The notes beneath the pieces were generated by a model. The model was not told where the DNA came from. It was given only the letters and a program-made list of their open reading frames with translations, and did not search any database. 64,000 nt of DNA from an uncultured Eubacteriales bacterium (GTDB lineage Bacteria > Bacillota > Clostridia > Lachnospirales > Lachnospiraceae). This document shows, one piece after another, positions 1-8,465 of this stretch. The stretch lies in NCBI GenBank assembly GCA_900316115.1, contig ONBN01000016.1, positions 1 to 64,000 of the forward strand. The letters are read 5' to 3'. The stretch's first letter is position 1. Every line of letters starts with the position of its first letter. The position numbers and the translations under genes are program-made.

Positions 1-93
1 GGAGAGCTTATAGGAATAAATATCTGCAATTATCAAGGTTCATTCGAGCCTATTTTATTGGCTCTGTTTTTTCATAACTTATTTGACACTACC
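1..93 (+). mobile_element. possible right end of an insertion element
   Basis: The stretch holds a short reading frame that ends at bases 11-13 (TAG), a stem-loop terminator, and then the sequence TTATTTGACACTACC, which looks like the terminal repeat of a transposable element. The adjacent dehydrogenase gene loses homology exactly here. What is seen is the gene break and the terminator; that the left side is an insertion sequence (perhaps a Mutator/IS256-type element) is inference, because only the last bases are inside the window and no transposase can be read. Confidence 0.35.
46..72 (+). terminator. intrinsic terminator
   Basis: GAGCC pairs with GGCTC across a 9-base AT-rich loop and is followed by TGTTTTTT. 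It would stop a plus-strand transcript entering from the left edge, as expected for the 3' end of a transposase gene. Confidence 0.6.
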
Positions 94-819
94 TGCTGTA
101 TTTACAAGCACTGCACAAGGTTTCATCCTTCTTAGTTCTCCTTCTCCGATCATATTTCTTGTAGATGGATTTAAGGGGATATGTAAGGATATGGCATCTG
201 ACACCTCAAGCACTTCTTTAAGTCCTGTAAATCGTACATAAGGATATTTTTCCTGCTGTCCGAAAAATGGGTCATATACAATGATTTCCTTGAAAAACGG
301 ACGCATTTTATCTGCAACATTTCTGGCAATATTTCCAAATCCCAAAAGTCCTAATACAGAATCCTTAACCCTTGGAAGTGCACCCATGTCTGACATCTGG
401 AAGCTTCCCTTTAAAAGAAGATCCCTTGCCTTTGTGATCCCACGCATCCCATTCAGGATATGTGCAATGGCTGTATCTGCCACTTCATCAATACAGTAAG
501 CCGGCACATTGGATACATAGATTCCTTTTTCCTTTGCAGCCTCCAGATCAATATTATCCACACCAATGGCATAACGTGCGATCACCTTACAATGATCCAT
601 TGCCTGTATTACCTCGTTTGTGATCTTTGAGAACTGTACCACCAGAGCATCACAGTCCTTTACATAGGGAATGATCTCTTCCGGTTCAAAAAATCCACCT
701 TTTCTGATTTTCGTAAGATCCACAATCTCCACGTTTTTCCCAAGCTTTGCATAAGCTTTTCTTTCTTCTTCCTGATCTTCATAATAGTAATCCGTGATCA
801 CAATTTTATAACTGTCCAT
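79..819 (-). pseudogene. D-isomer-specific 2-hydroxyacid dehydrogenase, C-terminus lost
   Basis: NAD-dependent D-2-hydroxyacid dehydrogenase, which reduces a 2-keto acid to the D-hydroxy acid. The 246 residues include the substrate-side motif ARYAIGVDNID and the nucleotide-binding motif GLLGFGNIARNV near residue 160. The family is normally 310-330 residues. The reading stops at VNTAGSVK, in the middle of the conserved VNTARG block, so the catalytic Glu and His regions are missing. The break coincides with the apparent end of a mobile element. The start ATG lies directly at the 3' end of the kinase gene, consistent with one operon. Almost certainly inactive. Confidence 0.8.
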
Positions 820-1856
820 TAAATGACTCCTGCCTTTTCCATAATTTTCAAGATTCCCCTGATACTTAAGGAATCTACCTGCGCCTCTTCTGTGATGGTT
901 GTGATCCTGGCCTTTTCAAAAATCTGCTTCAGCACAAATCCATACAGCCTGCACCTTTCCTCCTGACCGATCAGCACGAATTCCTGAGGTGTCTCACTGC
1001 TGATACTTTCCAGCTGTCCCAAAGCTTTCATATCTTCTGCTGCAAGCAGAGCCTAGAAAAACAGATCTCCTTCATACCACCCGGTATCCAGCAATACTTC
1101 CAGAAACCTGGGATACATAAGTGTACGCAATATTCCGGCTTTCTGGTTCCAGTGCACTGCCTGACGGATCACGTTTTCATCAAAGTAATCTTTGGGGCAC
1201 TCTTCTTTACTGTCCCGCTTTTCAACAGATTTTCCTACAAAGGTTTTTGCAAGAATTGCCTCATAAGCCTGTCCACTGATCGTAGTCAGACTTCCCCTGA
1301 TCTGTCCCTCTTTGTCAACAGGAATAAACTTTGTATGAGAAGACAGAACCACAGCCATTACCGGACGTTTGGAAGGGTATTCTTCCATCAGCCCTACCAT
1401 CTGGGTTTCCTCACCTCGCATAAAGTCTGCAGAACCTACTAATACAAATGGATCCTCCTGGCTGTCTTTTTTCATAGGATTTTTGATTCCCCTCACAAAA
1501 TACACCGGTATATCCTGCTGTGTCAGCTTCAGTTCTTTTACAAGAACCACATTTTTAGCCAGCTTATCCACATCGCAGGGAGCTTCCAGATGTTCCAGTT
1601 CACATAAACCGATTTCAGATGTGATCATTCCTGATGAAAAAATGCCCAGAATGTCTTTTTCTGTTAATCCAGCATCCAGGATAGCCTGACGGATGATCTC
1701 TTTTACACCGGACAGCAGCACATCCCTGCTGCCGGTGACTGCTGTATCACGAACCCCCACCTTTTTCCTTGCTTTTCCATATACCTTGCCTGTACAGTCG
1801 ATCACATAAGCTCTTGAATTAGTGGTTCCACAATCTACAGAAATATAATATGCCAT
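819..1856 (-). pseudogene. dgoK: 2-dehydro-3-deoxygalactonokinase with in-frame amber codon
   Basis: ASKHA-type sugar-acid kinase that phosphorylates 2-keto-3-deoxygalactonate. The N-terminus has the phosphate-binding motif DCGTTNSRAYV, and the middle has the family motif VLSSHTKFIPVD. The frame meets TAG at 1053-1055 after GDLFF and continues in the same frame as ALLAAEDMKALGQLE up to 819. Without the stop the product is about 345 residues, a normal length. The simplest explanation is a CAG to TAG change. It overlaps the upstream aldolase gene (TAATG) and adjoins the truncated dehydrogenase. The larger part could still be made, but it lacks the C-terminal helices. Confidence 0.8.
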
Positions 1857-2734
1857 TACAATACCCCCAGTTTTGCAAGAGATTCACGGATTGCATCTTT
1901 TTCCGCCTGGGAAGCCGGGATAAATGGTGCTCTGGGATATGCGGTAACAATTCCTCTGATGTCTGCAATTGCATAAATGGCAAGCTGAGTGGATCTTGCC
2001 AGATACATTACATCACGCAGCTTGTTGATCAGGAACTGAAGCTTCAGGGCCTCTTCACTTTCCCCTTTCATGGAATGATTCCACATCCTTGTACAAAGTT
2101 CTGGGAACACATTTCCGATTCCCGGAATATATGCTTTACATCCCAGGGCATGTGCTGATACCCAGATTGCCTCTGTACCAAGTGCCACATCAAAGTTTTC
2201 ATCTAACAGTTTCCTTGCATACTGCATAACATTGAATGTTGCATCCTTGATTCCTGCAAGTCCCTCTTCTTTTAATGCTTTCATAACAGACAGGCTTGTT
2301 TCATACCCCTGGAACTGGGGATTATGATATGCATAAAATGGAATCTCATTTTTTGTTTCCTTCAGGATATCGCTGTAATACTTTTTCAGGGAGTCATCTG
2401 CATACTTAAAATAATACGGGCCTACTGCAGAGGCTGCATCACAGCCAATATATGCTGCATGTTTTGTCAGTTCAATGGTATCCCTTGTTGTAGTTGTCCC
2501 TGTATGTACCACAATCCTTGTACCAGGAAGTGCATATTTTTTCACGATCTCTGCAACCTTTTTCCGCTCTTCCAGAGACATAAGAGGACCACAGCCATAA
2601 GAACCGCAAATGAACAGTCCATCCACTCTTGGAGACAGATATTCTACAAGCTTCTGAAGATTTTTTTCATCCAGGTTTCCCTGCTCATCAAAGGGAGTGA
2701 TCATTGGTGGAATAACACCTTTTAATTTGTTCAT
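1856..2734 (-). CDS. DapA/NanA-family lyase or aldolase
   Basis: Class I aldolase-fold enzyme of the dihydrodipicolinate synthase family, 292 residues, full length. Visible motifs are GSYGCGPLMSLEER (the pyruvate-binding GxxGE-type loop is altered), the catalytic Tyr in YAYHNP, and the Schiff-base Lys in LAGIKDATF. Next to a 2-keto-3-deoxy sugar-acid kinase and a 2-hydroxyacid dehydrogenase, a role as 2-keto-3-deoxy sugar-acid aldolase is more likely than lysine synthesis, but this is inferred from context. The stop overlaps the kinase start as TAATG, so the two are translationally coupled. Confidence 0.85.
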   Translation of the reverse strand: MNKLKGVIPPMITPFDEQGNLDEKNLQKLVEYLSPRVDGLFICGSYGCGPLMSLEERKKVAEIVKKYALPGTRIVVHTGTTTTRDTIELTKHAAYIGCDAASAVGPYYFKYADDSLKKYYSDILKETKNEIPFYAYHNPQFQGYETSLSVMKALKEEGLAGIKDATFNVMQYARKLLDENFDVALGTEAIWVSAHALGCKAYIPGIGNVFPELCTRMWNHSMKGESEEALKLQFLINKLRDVMYLARSTQLAIYAIADIRGIVTAYPRAPFIPASQAEKDAIRESLAKLGVL

Positions 2735-2766
2735 GTTTTTTATCCTTTCTTTTTTAGATTTCTTGT

Positions 2767-3474
2767 TTATTTTATACAGGCAACCATTGATACCGGAGAA
2801 GCTTCCAGTCCCTTAAATCGGACAGGAAATGCCGAAATCCACTGGATCTCATTTGTATTTTTCAGTTCCCTGAATTTTTTCACGTTTACGTCCTCATAAA
2901 TTAAAAGTGTACGGTAGGGTTTTCCCATCCCGGTATCCAAAAATGCATGATGTGCCGGAAATCCATCTGCTTCTCCTGTTACAGAACTGTCCACACTTAA
3001 AAAATCAACTGCAATGGCTTTAAGTCCCGGGAAATTACATCTCAGATACTCTGCTGCTTCCACAGAAAAGCATGGAAAATCATCCGCAAATTCTTTTGCG
3101 GACCGTTCCCGCAGTTCACTGTAACCTGTAGAAAAAAGCAGGATATCGCAGTTTCTGATCTCTTCCTCCCGGTTCATCAGCTCTGATAACTGTATTTTTT
3201 CTCCTTTTCCCTTGGGAAGTTCCAGCACAAAGGGTGCCGTATAATAGAAGTCTTCTGTCGGGATCTGATCAATGGTCATCCCTATGGGATTAAAATGACG
3301 GGGTGCATCCACATGGGTGCCATTATGCATATGATGGAAAACTGAAGAAGCGTTACAGGCCGCTCCCTTTTGTATTTCCTGTTCATACACTACCTTTTCC
3401 TCCGGATTGCCAGGCCACTTTGGGCTGCTTTCCTCCACCGGATAGCTTAATTCCATAAATTTCAAGAGATTCAT
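2767..3474 (-). CDS. cyclase-family metal-dependent hydrolase
   Basis: Protein of 235 residues in the cyclase / kynurenine-formamidase-like family (PF04199). The diagnostic metal-binding motif HNGTHVDAPRHF is present near residue 55, and a conserved AVDFLSVDSS block follows. These enzymes hydrolyse cyclic amides, formamides or lactones. It is the first gene of the minus-strand sugar-acid cluster, with AAGGAGGG before the ATG and 32 bases to the aldolase gene. A lactone-opening step ahead of the keto-deoxy acid steps would fit but is only a guess. Confidence 0.8.
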   Translation of the reverse strand: MNLLKFMELSYPVEESSPKWPGNPEEKVVYEQEIQKGAACNASSVFHHMHNGTHVDAPRHFNPIGMTIDQIPTEDFYYTAPFVLELPKGKGEKIQLSELMNREEEIRNCDILLFSTGYSELRERSAKEFADDFPCFSVEAAEYLRCNFPGLKAIAVDFLSVDSSVTGEADGFPAHHAFLDTGMGKPYRTLLIYEDVNVKKFRELKNTNEIQWISAFPVRFKGLEASPVSMVACIK

Positions 3475-3595
3475 CCCTCCTTACATAGGTTTTATTATCT
3501 ATTTTATCTGTGATTTTCTTTCCGGTAAACGCAGTCTCTTTTGAATTTCTTTCACTCTGATTTGTTTTTTCTGATATAATAAAAACACCTTATAA

Positions 3596-3766
3596 TCCAA
3601 AGGAGACACCTATGATAAAGACACGACTTCCCTGAATGAAGGAATCATTCTGAAATCCCTGAAGGAATCTGCACAGAAAAAGACTATCGTACTGGTATCG
3701 CACAGAGCCTCTACCATGCAGGTGGTAGATGTGGTATATGAAATGGAAAATGGCAGATTGTCCTGA
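3596..3766 (+). pseudogene. ABC exporter ATPase, C-terminal relic
   Basis: An open frame without its own start reads DKDTTSLNEG, then KTIVLVSHRASTMQVVD and VVYEMENGRLS before TGA. This matches the region after Walker B, the H-loop His and the last strand of a fused permease-ATPase ABC exporter. Everything before the D-loop is missing. This is a remnant of a deleted gene in an otherwise non-coding gap (3475-3933), not an active gene. Confidence 0.75.
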
Positions 3767-3834
3767 CTCCATGGCTTAGGCAAACTTCATATTCTATCTG
3801 GATTTTCCTAAACTTGATACATGGAAAATACTGA

Positions 3835-3863
3835 TTGAGAAACGAAGGTAAATTGGTTATAAT
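3835..3863 (+). promoter_or_regulatory. promoter of the HEPN/MNT pair
   Basis: TTGAGA and TATAAT are separated by exactly 17 bases. Transcription would start about 65 bases upstream of the nucleotidyltransferase start codon. Confidence 0.7.
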
Positions 3864-3933
3864 AAAATCAAGAAGAAAGATTTGTGAATTGAGAAACTTA
3901 TAGTATTATCAGCAAAAATTGAGGTGATGATAT

Positions 3934-4275
3934 ATGCCAAAAATTATGCAGGATTTAATTAAACAGTATGTGGAAGCTGTCAAGAAGATTTATGGTTCCC
4001 ATGTACGCCAGATAATCCTTTATGGTTCTTATGCAAGGGGTGACTTCCGCCCGGATTCTGATGTGGACATTATGATTCTGGTGGATATGTCTGATCTGGA
4101 GTTAAAGGCATATGCACAACAGCTCTCCTATATGACATATGATTTCAATCTGGATCATGATCTGGATATCAAACCTATTGCCAAAAGCGAAGCACATTTT
4201 AACAAGTGGATCGTGAACTATCCATTTTATTCCAATATTCATAAAGAAGGAGTCGTTTTGTATGGAGCAGCATAA
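3934..4275 (+). CDS. MNT-domain nucleotidyltransferase, antitoxin
   Basis: Minimal nucleotidyltransferase of 113 residues. The motif GSYARGDFRPDSDVDIM carries the GSxxxG and DxD elements that bind nucleotide and metal. In characterised HepT/MntA systems such a protein adds AMP groups to the HEPN toxin and silences it. Its frame overlaps the HEPN gene by 14 bases, the normal arrangement of these pairs, and both are served by the promoter at 3835. A weak RBS (GAGGTGATGAT) precedes the ATG. The assignment as antitoxin is by family and position. Confidence 0.85.
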   Translation: MPKIMQDLIKQYVEAVKKIYGSHVRQIILYGSYARGDFRPDSDVDIMILVDMSDLELKAYAQQLSYMTYDFNLDHDLDIKPIAKSEAHFNKWIVNYPFYSNIHKEGVVLYGAA

Positions 4276-4678
4276 TCTGGAAATGGGTACAAAACGTGAT
4301 TTGGTGTTGTATCGTCTGGAAACAGCCCGAAATGATCTGAAATCGGCAAGAGCATTATTTTCTATTGAAGATTATAAAGGAGCTAATAACAGAGCATACT
4401 ATTCCATCTTTCATGCAATTAATGCAGTACATGCTGTCAGCGGTAAAGCATATAAAAGGCATAAAGATGCCGTAGCAAACTTCAATAAGGATTATGTGAA
4501 GACAGCTATATTTCCAAGAGAAATTGGAAGGAAAATCGGTCAGGCAGAAGAAATTCGCCATGCCAGCGATTATGATGATTTTTATATTGCAAGTAAAGAG
4601 GAATCGGAACGACAGATTTCTGTTGCAGATGTATTTATAATTCTGGCAGAAAAATATTGTCTGGAACAGCTTGAATAG
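4262..4678 (+). CDS. HEPN-domain protein, toxin partner
   Basis: HEPN protein (PF05168 type) of 138 residues, largely helical. The family signatures are NRAYYSIFHAINAVH around residue 43 and EEIRHASDYDDFY around residue 97. The second carries an Arg-His pair and the DYDD tail rather than the canonical Rx4-6H RNase motif, so the catalytic residues cannot be assigned safely. AAGGAG lies in the end of the MNT gene. A strong terminator follows at once, so the pair is a self-contained module of the type often carried by mobile or variable regions. Confidence 0.82.
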   Translation: MEQHNLEMGTKRDLVLYRLETARNDLKSARALFSIEDYKGANNRAYYSIFHAINAVHAVSGKAYKRHKDAVANFNKDYVKTAIFPREIGRKIGQAEEIRHASDYDDFYIASKEESERQISVADVFIILAEKYCLEQLE

Positions 4679-4680
4679 CA

Positions 4681-4724
4681 GAAAGTACAGAACAAACATT
4701 CGCTTTTGTTCTGTACTTTCTTTA
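4681..4724 (+). terminator. strong intrinsic terminator after the HEPN gene
   Basis: A 16-base perfect stem (GAAAGTACAGAACAAA with its complement) closes an 8-base loop and is followed by TTTAT. It starts three bases after the HEPN stop codon. Confidence 0.9.
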
Positions 4725-4740
4725 TATGGGATGATATACT
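4712..4740 (+). promoter_or_regulatory. candidate uvrB promoter
   Basis: TGTACT, 17 bases, TATACT. The -35 hexamer lies within the 3' arm of the preceding terminator. The same TGTACT-N17 arrangement precedes murT and murB in this window, which raises the credibility of an otherwise poor -35. Confidence 0.5.
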
Positions 4741-4814
4741 GAAAACACAACCATAATAAAAGAAACCTATCTCAATTTGGGATAAATGAAATTTAATTAA
4801 AACAGGAGAAAACT

Positions 4815-6806
4815 ATGGATCATTTCAAACTTCATTCCGAATACAAACCTACCGGCGACCAGCCACAGGCCATTGATGAGCTGGTAAAGGGCTTCAAAGA
4901 GGGCAACCAATTTGAAACCTTATTAGGTGTTACCGGCTCAGGTAAGACCTTTACCATGGCAAATGTGATCGCACAGCTTAATAAGCCTACCCTGGTTCTT
5001 GCCCACAACAAGACCCTGGCAGCCCAGCTTTATGGGGAATTTAAAGAATTTTTTCCTGAGAATGCAGTCGAATACTTTGTATCTTATTATGATTACTACC
5101 AGCCAGAGGCTTATGTTCCCTCCTCTGATACGTATATTGCCAAGGACTCTGCCATCAATGATGAGATTGATAAGCTTCGTCTTTCCGCTACTGCTGCCAT
5201 GTCCGAGAGGCGTGATGTGATCATTGTATCTTCTGTTTCCTGTATCTATGGCCTGGGCTCTCCCCAGGAATTCCAGGACATGATGATCTCTCTTAGGCCT
5301 GGCATGACCAAAGACCGGGATGAAGTGATCCGTGAACTGATCGACATCCAGTACACCAGGAATGAAATGGATTTTCACCGCAGTACCTTCCGGGTACGTG
5401 GAGATACTCTGGAGATCTTTCCTGCCAACTATTCTGACAGCGCTATCCGTGTAGAATTTTTCGGCGATGAGATTGACCGGATCACAGAGATCGATGTGCT
5501 TACCGGCGAGATCAAATGTGAGGTTTCCCATGTAGGGATCTTCCCGGCATCTCATTATGTAGTGCCTATGGAGCAGATCCAGCGTGCAGCCAAGGCAATC
5601 GAAGAAGAACTTGAAGAACGTGTTACCTACTTTAAAAGCGAAGACAAGCTTCTGGAAGCCCAGCGTATTTCTGAACGAACCAATTTTGATATAGAAATGA
5701 TGAAAGAAACCGGCTTTTGTTCAGGTATTGAAAATTACTCCAGACATCTGGCTGGCCTTGCTCCCGGTCAGCCACCTTATACCCTGCTGGATTATTTCGG
5801 AGATGATTTTCTTCTGATCATTGATGAGTCCCATAAAACGGTCCCTCAGATCGGAGCCATGTATGCAGGTGACCAGAACCGTAAACAGACCCTGGTAGAC
5901 TATGGTTTCCGTCTTCCCTCTGCCAAGGACAACCGTCCTTTAAGCTTTGAAGAGTTTGAACAGAAACTGGATCAGGTTATGTTTGTGTCTGCTACCCCAG
6001 GAGAATACGAAGCAGACCATGAACTGCTCCGTGCGGAACAGATCATCCGTCCTACCGGCCTTCTTGATCCGGAAGTGGAAGTTCGTCCTGTAGAAGGGCA
6101 GATCGATGACCTGATCGGCGAAGTGAATAAAGAAGTGGAAAAGAAGCATAAGATCCTGATCACTACCCTGACCAAAAGAATGGCTGAGGATCTTACCCAG
6201 TATATGAAAGATGTAGGGATCCGCGTCCGTTATCTCCATTCTGATATTGATACATTGGAGCGTGCACAGATCATTCGTGATATGCGTCTGGATGTGTTTG
6301 ATGTGCTGGTAGGTATCAACCTGCTGCGAGAAGGTCTTGATATCCCGGAGATCACCCTTGTTGCGATCCTGGATGCAGATAAGGAAGGCTTCCTCCGTTC
6401 CGAAACCTCTTTGATACAGACCATTGGCCGTGCAGCCAGGAACAGTGAAGGTCATGTGATCATGTATGCGGATACTATGACAGATTCCATGCGCCAGGCC
6501 ATTGACGAAACCAGACGGCGCCGCCAGTTACAGGATGCCTATAATAAGGAACATGGTATTACGCCAACCACTATCAAAAAGGCTGTCCGTGACCTGATCG
6601 CTGTATCCAAAGCAGTTGCAGAAACAGAGGTGAAGCTTGCCAAGGATCCTGAATCAATGAGCAAAAAAGAGCTTACCAAGCTGATCTCCCAGGTAGAAAA
6701 ACAAATGCGTGCTGCAGCAGCTGACCTTAACTTTGAACAGGCTGCACAGCTTCGTGATAAGATGATAGAACTGAAAAAAAGCCTTGCCGAGCTTGAAGGG
6801 AATTGA
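4815..6806 (+). CDS. uvrB: excinuclease ABC subunit B
   Basis: UvrB, 663 residues, the damage-verifying helicase-like subunit of nucleotide excision repair. Visible are Walker A GVTGSGKT (about residue 38), the beta-hairpin region [12 protein letters not shown] used to probe DNA, the Walker B segment LIIDESHKT, helicase motifs ending in QTIGRAARN, and the C-terminal UVR coiled-coil that contacts UvrC. It is full length. The start has ACAGGAGA at good spacing. No uvrA follows, unlike many Firmicutes where uvrB and uvrA are adjacent. Confidence 0.98.
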   Translation: MDHFKLHSEYKPTGDQPQAIDELVKGFKEGNQFETLLGVTGSGKTFTMANVIAQLNKPTLVLAHNKTLAAQLYGEFKEFFPENAVEYFVSYYDYYQPEAYVPSSDTYIAKDSAINDEIDKLRLSATAAMSERRDVIIVSSVSCIYGLGSPQEFQDMMISLRPGMTKDRDEVIRELIDIQYTRNEMDFHRSTFRVRGDTLEIFPANYSDSAIRVEFFGDEIDRITEIDVLTGEIKCEVSHVGIFPASHYVVPMEQIQRAAKAIEEELEERVTYFKSEDKLLEAQRISERTNFDIEMMKETGFCSGIENYSRHLAGLAPGQPPYTLLDYFGDDFLLIIDESHKTVPQIGAMYAGDQNRKQTLVDYGFRLPSAKDNRPLSFEEFEQKLDQVMFVSATPGEYEADHELLRAEQIIRPTGLLDPEVEVRPVEGQIDDLIGEVNKEVEKKHKILITTLTKRMAEDLTQYMKDVGIRVRYLHSDIDTLERAQIIRDMRLDVFDVLVGINLLREGLDIPEITLVAILDADKEGFLRSETSLIQTIGRAARNSEGHVIMYADTMTDSMRQAIDETRRRRQLQDAYNKEHGITPTTIKKAVRDLIAVSKAVAETEVKLAKDPESMSKKELTKLISQVEKQMRAAAADLNFEQAAQLRDKMIELKKSLAELEGN

Positions 6807-6833
6807 TAAGATTCCCGGCCCGGCAGGGCTTTT
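6781..6833 (+). terminator. uvrB terminator overlapping the gene end
   Basis: GCCTTGCCG at the end of uvrB pairs with CGGCAGGGC, with an inner GGAAT/ATTCC stem, followed by TTTT. The stop codon sits inside the hairpin. Confidence 0.65.
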
Positions 6834-6898
6834 CCTATAAGACTTTGTGATTCGTTTTTTGTCTTTCTGATCTATTTCACCGTTCGTTTTTTCTTCTG

Positions 6899-8311
6899 TT
6901 ATATTGTCTTTTCAGCTTCCATCTTGATCTCATGATAAAGTTCTGAAAAGCTTTTTTTATTTTTACGTGCCAGTTCTGCCACACTGTCACTCTCCGGATA
7001 GCAATAGCATTCTCCTTCCCAGGTGCAGAATTTCACTTTTGCTGTCCCATAAGATGTACTCACCTTGCGGATCTCACGGCTCATTTTGGAACGGTGTACC
7101 TGGTAATACCGGATCCCTATAGCTGTAGTATGGGTAAATATCAGCTGCTCCATGATTTTTTGATCCTGCATTTTGCACAGAATACTTAATTTGTAGGCAG
7201 GACGGTTTTTCTTCATATAAATAGGCTGATACCATACATCCAGCGCTCCTGCCTGAAGCAGTTCCTCCATAACAAAGCCAAAGGTTTCTCCTGTGCAGTC
7301 ATCCAGGTTGCTTTCCAGCACCAGTACCTGATCCTGTTTTTGGCTGTCCAAGGCTCCTTTGCATCCACCAGCTGCCCAAACGCTGTCCTGCTGCCTGTTC
7401 TCTTCCGGTTCTTCAATCCACATGGCACGAAGGATCCCGGCAATCCCGTAATCCCGCTTGCCGCCACCCATACCAATCTTCTTGATGGTAAACTGCTCTG
7501 GCAGATGGTCTTTGGTACCAATAGCCGCTGCAATGGCTGCTCCTGTAGGAGTCACAAGCTCTCCCTGTACATGGGTAATGTGAAGAGGCAGCTGATAAGC
7601 CTGAGCAATGGCTGCTGTTGCAGGAACAGGAATTGGAAGAAGGCCATGCTGGCAGCGGATCTGCCCCTGTCCTTCATTTACAGAAGAAATAATGACTTCC
7701 TGTACCTGAAGATCATCCAGACAAATAGCTGCTGCTGCAATATCAATAATAGAATCCACTGCACCTACTTCATGAAAATGTACCTGATCCACAGGCTTAC
7801 CATGTACGCTTCCTTCGGCCTGCGCCAGGATATTGAAAATTTTAAGCGCCAGTTCCAGTGCGTGTGGGGTCATGCTCCCTGCCTGAAGGATCCTTGTGAT
7901 CTCCTGAAGATTTCTTCCATGGTGATGACCATGTTCATGGACGCTGTCATGATGAACATGGTCTTCATGAGTATGCCCCTCATGAATATGCCCCTCATGA
8001 ACATGCCCTTCATGGATATGTTCTTCATGGATATGCTCTCCATGAGCATGTTCTTCATGACCATGTCCGTGAAGATATTCCATATCATGGTCATGATTAT
8101 CATGATCCAGGATCACATTAAAATCACAGACCCTTAAACCGGACTTTGTCACATTTGTGATCTCAGTTTTCCATCCATCAAGAGGAAGGCTTTCCAGAGT
8201 TTTTATCAGGTGCTCCGGATCAGCCCCAAGATCCAGAAGGGCTGCTACTGTCATATCCCCACTGATCCCGCTGGAACAATCCAGATAAATCTTTTTTCCA
8301 TTTTTCTGCAT
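6899..8311 (-). CDS. larC: nickel pincer cofactor biosynthesis protein LarC
   Basis: LarC (TIGR00299 family), 470 residues. It inserts nickel into the pincer nucleotide cofactor in a CTP-dependent reaction. The N-terminus YLDCSSGISGDMTVAALLDLGA is typical, as are VHFHEVGAVDSIIDI and the C-terminal ESNLDDCTGE. Residues about 70-135 are a His-rich array of HxH units separated by Glu, Gly and Asp, presumably a nickel-storage or chelating loop. The gene is a single frame, whereas some lactobacilli need a frameshift to make LarC. No larA, larB or larE is nearby, so it serves an enzyme encoded elsewhere. Confidence 0.93.
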   Translation of the reverse strand: MQKNGKKIYLDCSSGISGDMTVAALLDLGADPEHLIKTLESLPLDGWKTEITNVTKSGLRVCDFNVILDHDNHDHDMEYLHGHGHEEHAHGEHIHEEHIHEGHVHEGHIHEGHTHEDHVHHDSVHEHGHHHGRNLQEITRILQAGSMTPHALELALKIFNILAQAEGSVHGKPVDQVHFHEVGAVDSIIDIAAAAICLDDLQVQEVIISSVNEGQGQIRCQHGLLPIPVPATAAIAQAYQLPLHITHVQGELVTPTGAAIAAAIGTKDHLPEQFTIKKIGMGGGKRDYGIAGILRAMWIEEPEENRQQDSVWAAGGCKGALDSQKQDQVLVLESNLDDCTGETFGFVMEELLQAGALDVWYQPIYMKKNRPAYKLSILCKMQDQKIMEQLIFTHTTAIGIRYYQVHRSKMSREIRKVSTSYGTAKVKFCTWEGECYCYPESDSVAELARKNKKSFSELYHEIKMEAEKTI

Positions 8312-8341
8312 ATATAAATACTTCCTGTTTTCTCTTTATTC

Positions 8342-8369
8342 GTAACTGCAAAAAGTACCAGGCAGTTAC
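8342..8369. promoter_or_regulatory. perfect inverted repeat in the larC leader
   Basis: GTAACTGC and GCAGTTAC are separated by 12 bases and lie between the larC promoter and start codon. It could act as an operator or as an RNA stem-loop. It does not match the known NikR operator. Confidence 0.5.
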
Positions 8370-8389
8370 CTTTATTCACTCTGCCCTTT

Positions 8390-8418
8390 ATTATAAAGCA
8401 AAAGCCTGTTCCTCTCAA
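8390..8418 (-). promoter_or_regulatory. larC promoter
   Basis: On the minus strand TTGAGA, 17 bases, TATAAT. The transcript would begin about 70 bases before the larC ATG and include the inverted repeat. Confidence 0.75.
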
Positions 8419-8423
8419 CCCAA

Positions 8424-8457
8424 AAAGAAAAGCCGTTGTTTCATAACAACCGCTTTT
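8424..8457 (-). terminator. terminator of the peptide-catabolism operon
   Basis: On the minus strand AAAAGC and TTGTT segments pair back across a short loop and are followed by TTCTTTTT. It lies nine bases beyond the stop of the last peptidase gene, marking the operon end. Confidence 0.75.
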
Positions 8458-8465
8458 CCTCATTT

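Noticed and set aside
1053..1055. pyrrolysine or recoded amber in dgoK
   Set aside because: Sugar-acid kinases have no known use of it, and the downstream part looks like ordinary sequence after a point mutation.
3590..3772. 60-codon minus-strand frame
   Set aside because: It is the antisense of the ABC exporter relic.
7340..8137. 265-codon open frame on the plus strand opposite larC
   Set aside because: It mirrors the His-rich coding strand and ends as low-complexity Met-rich sequence; no RBS, no homology.
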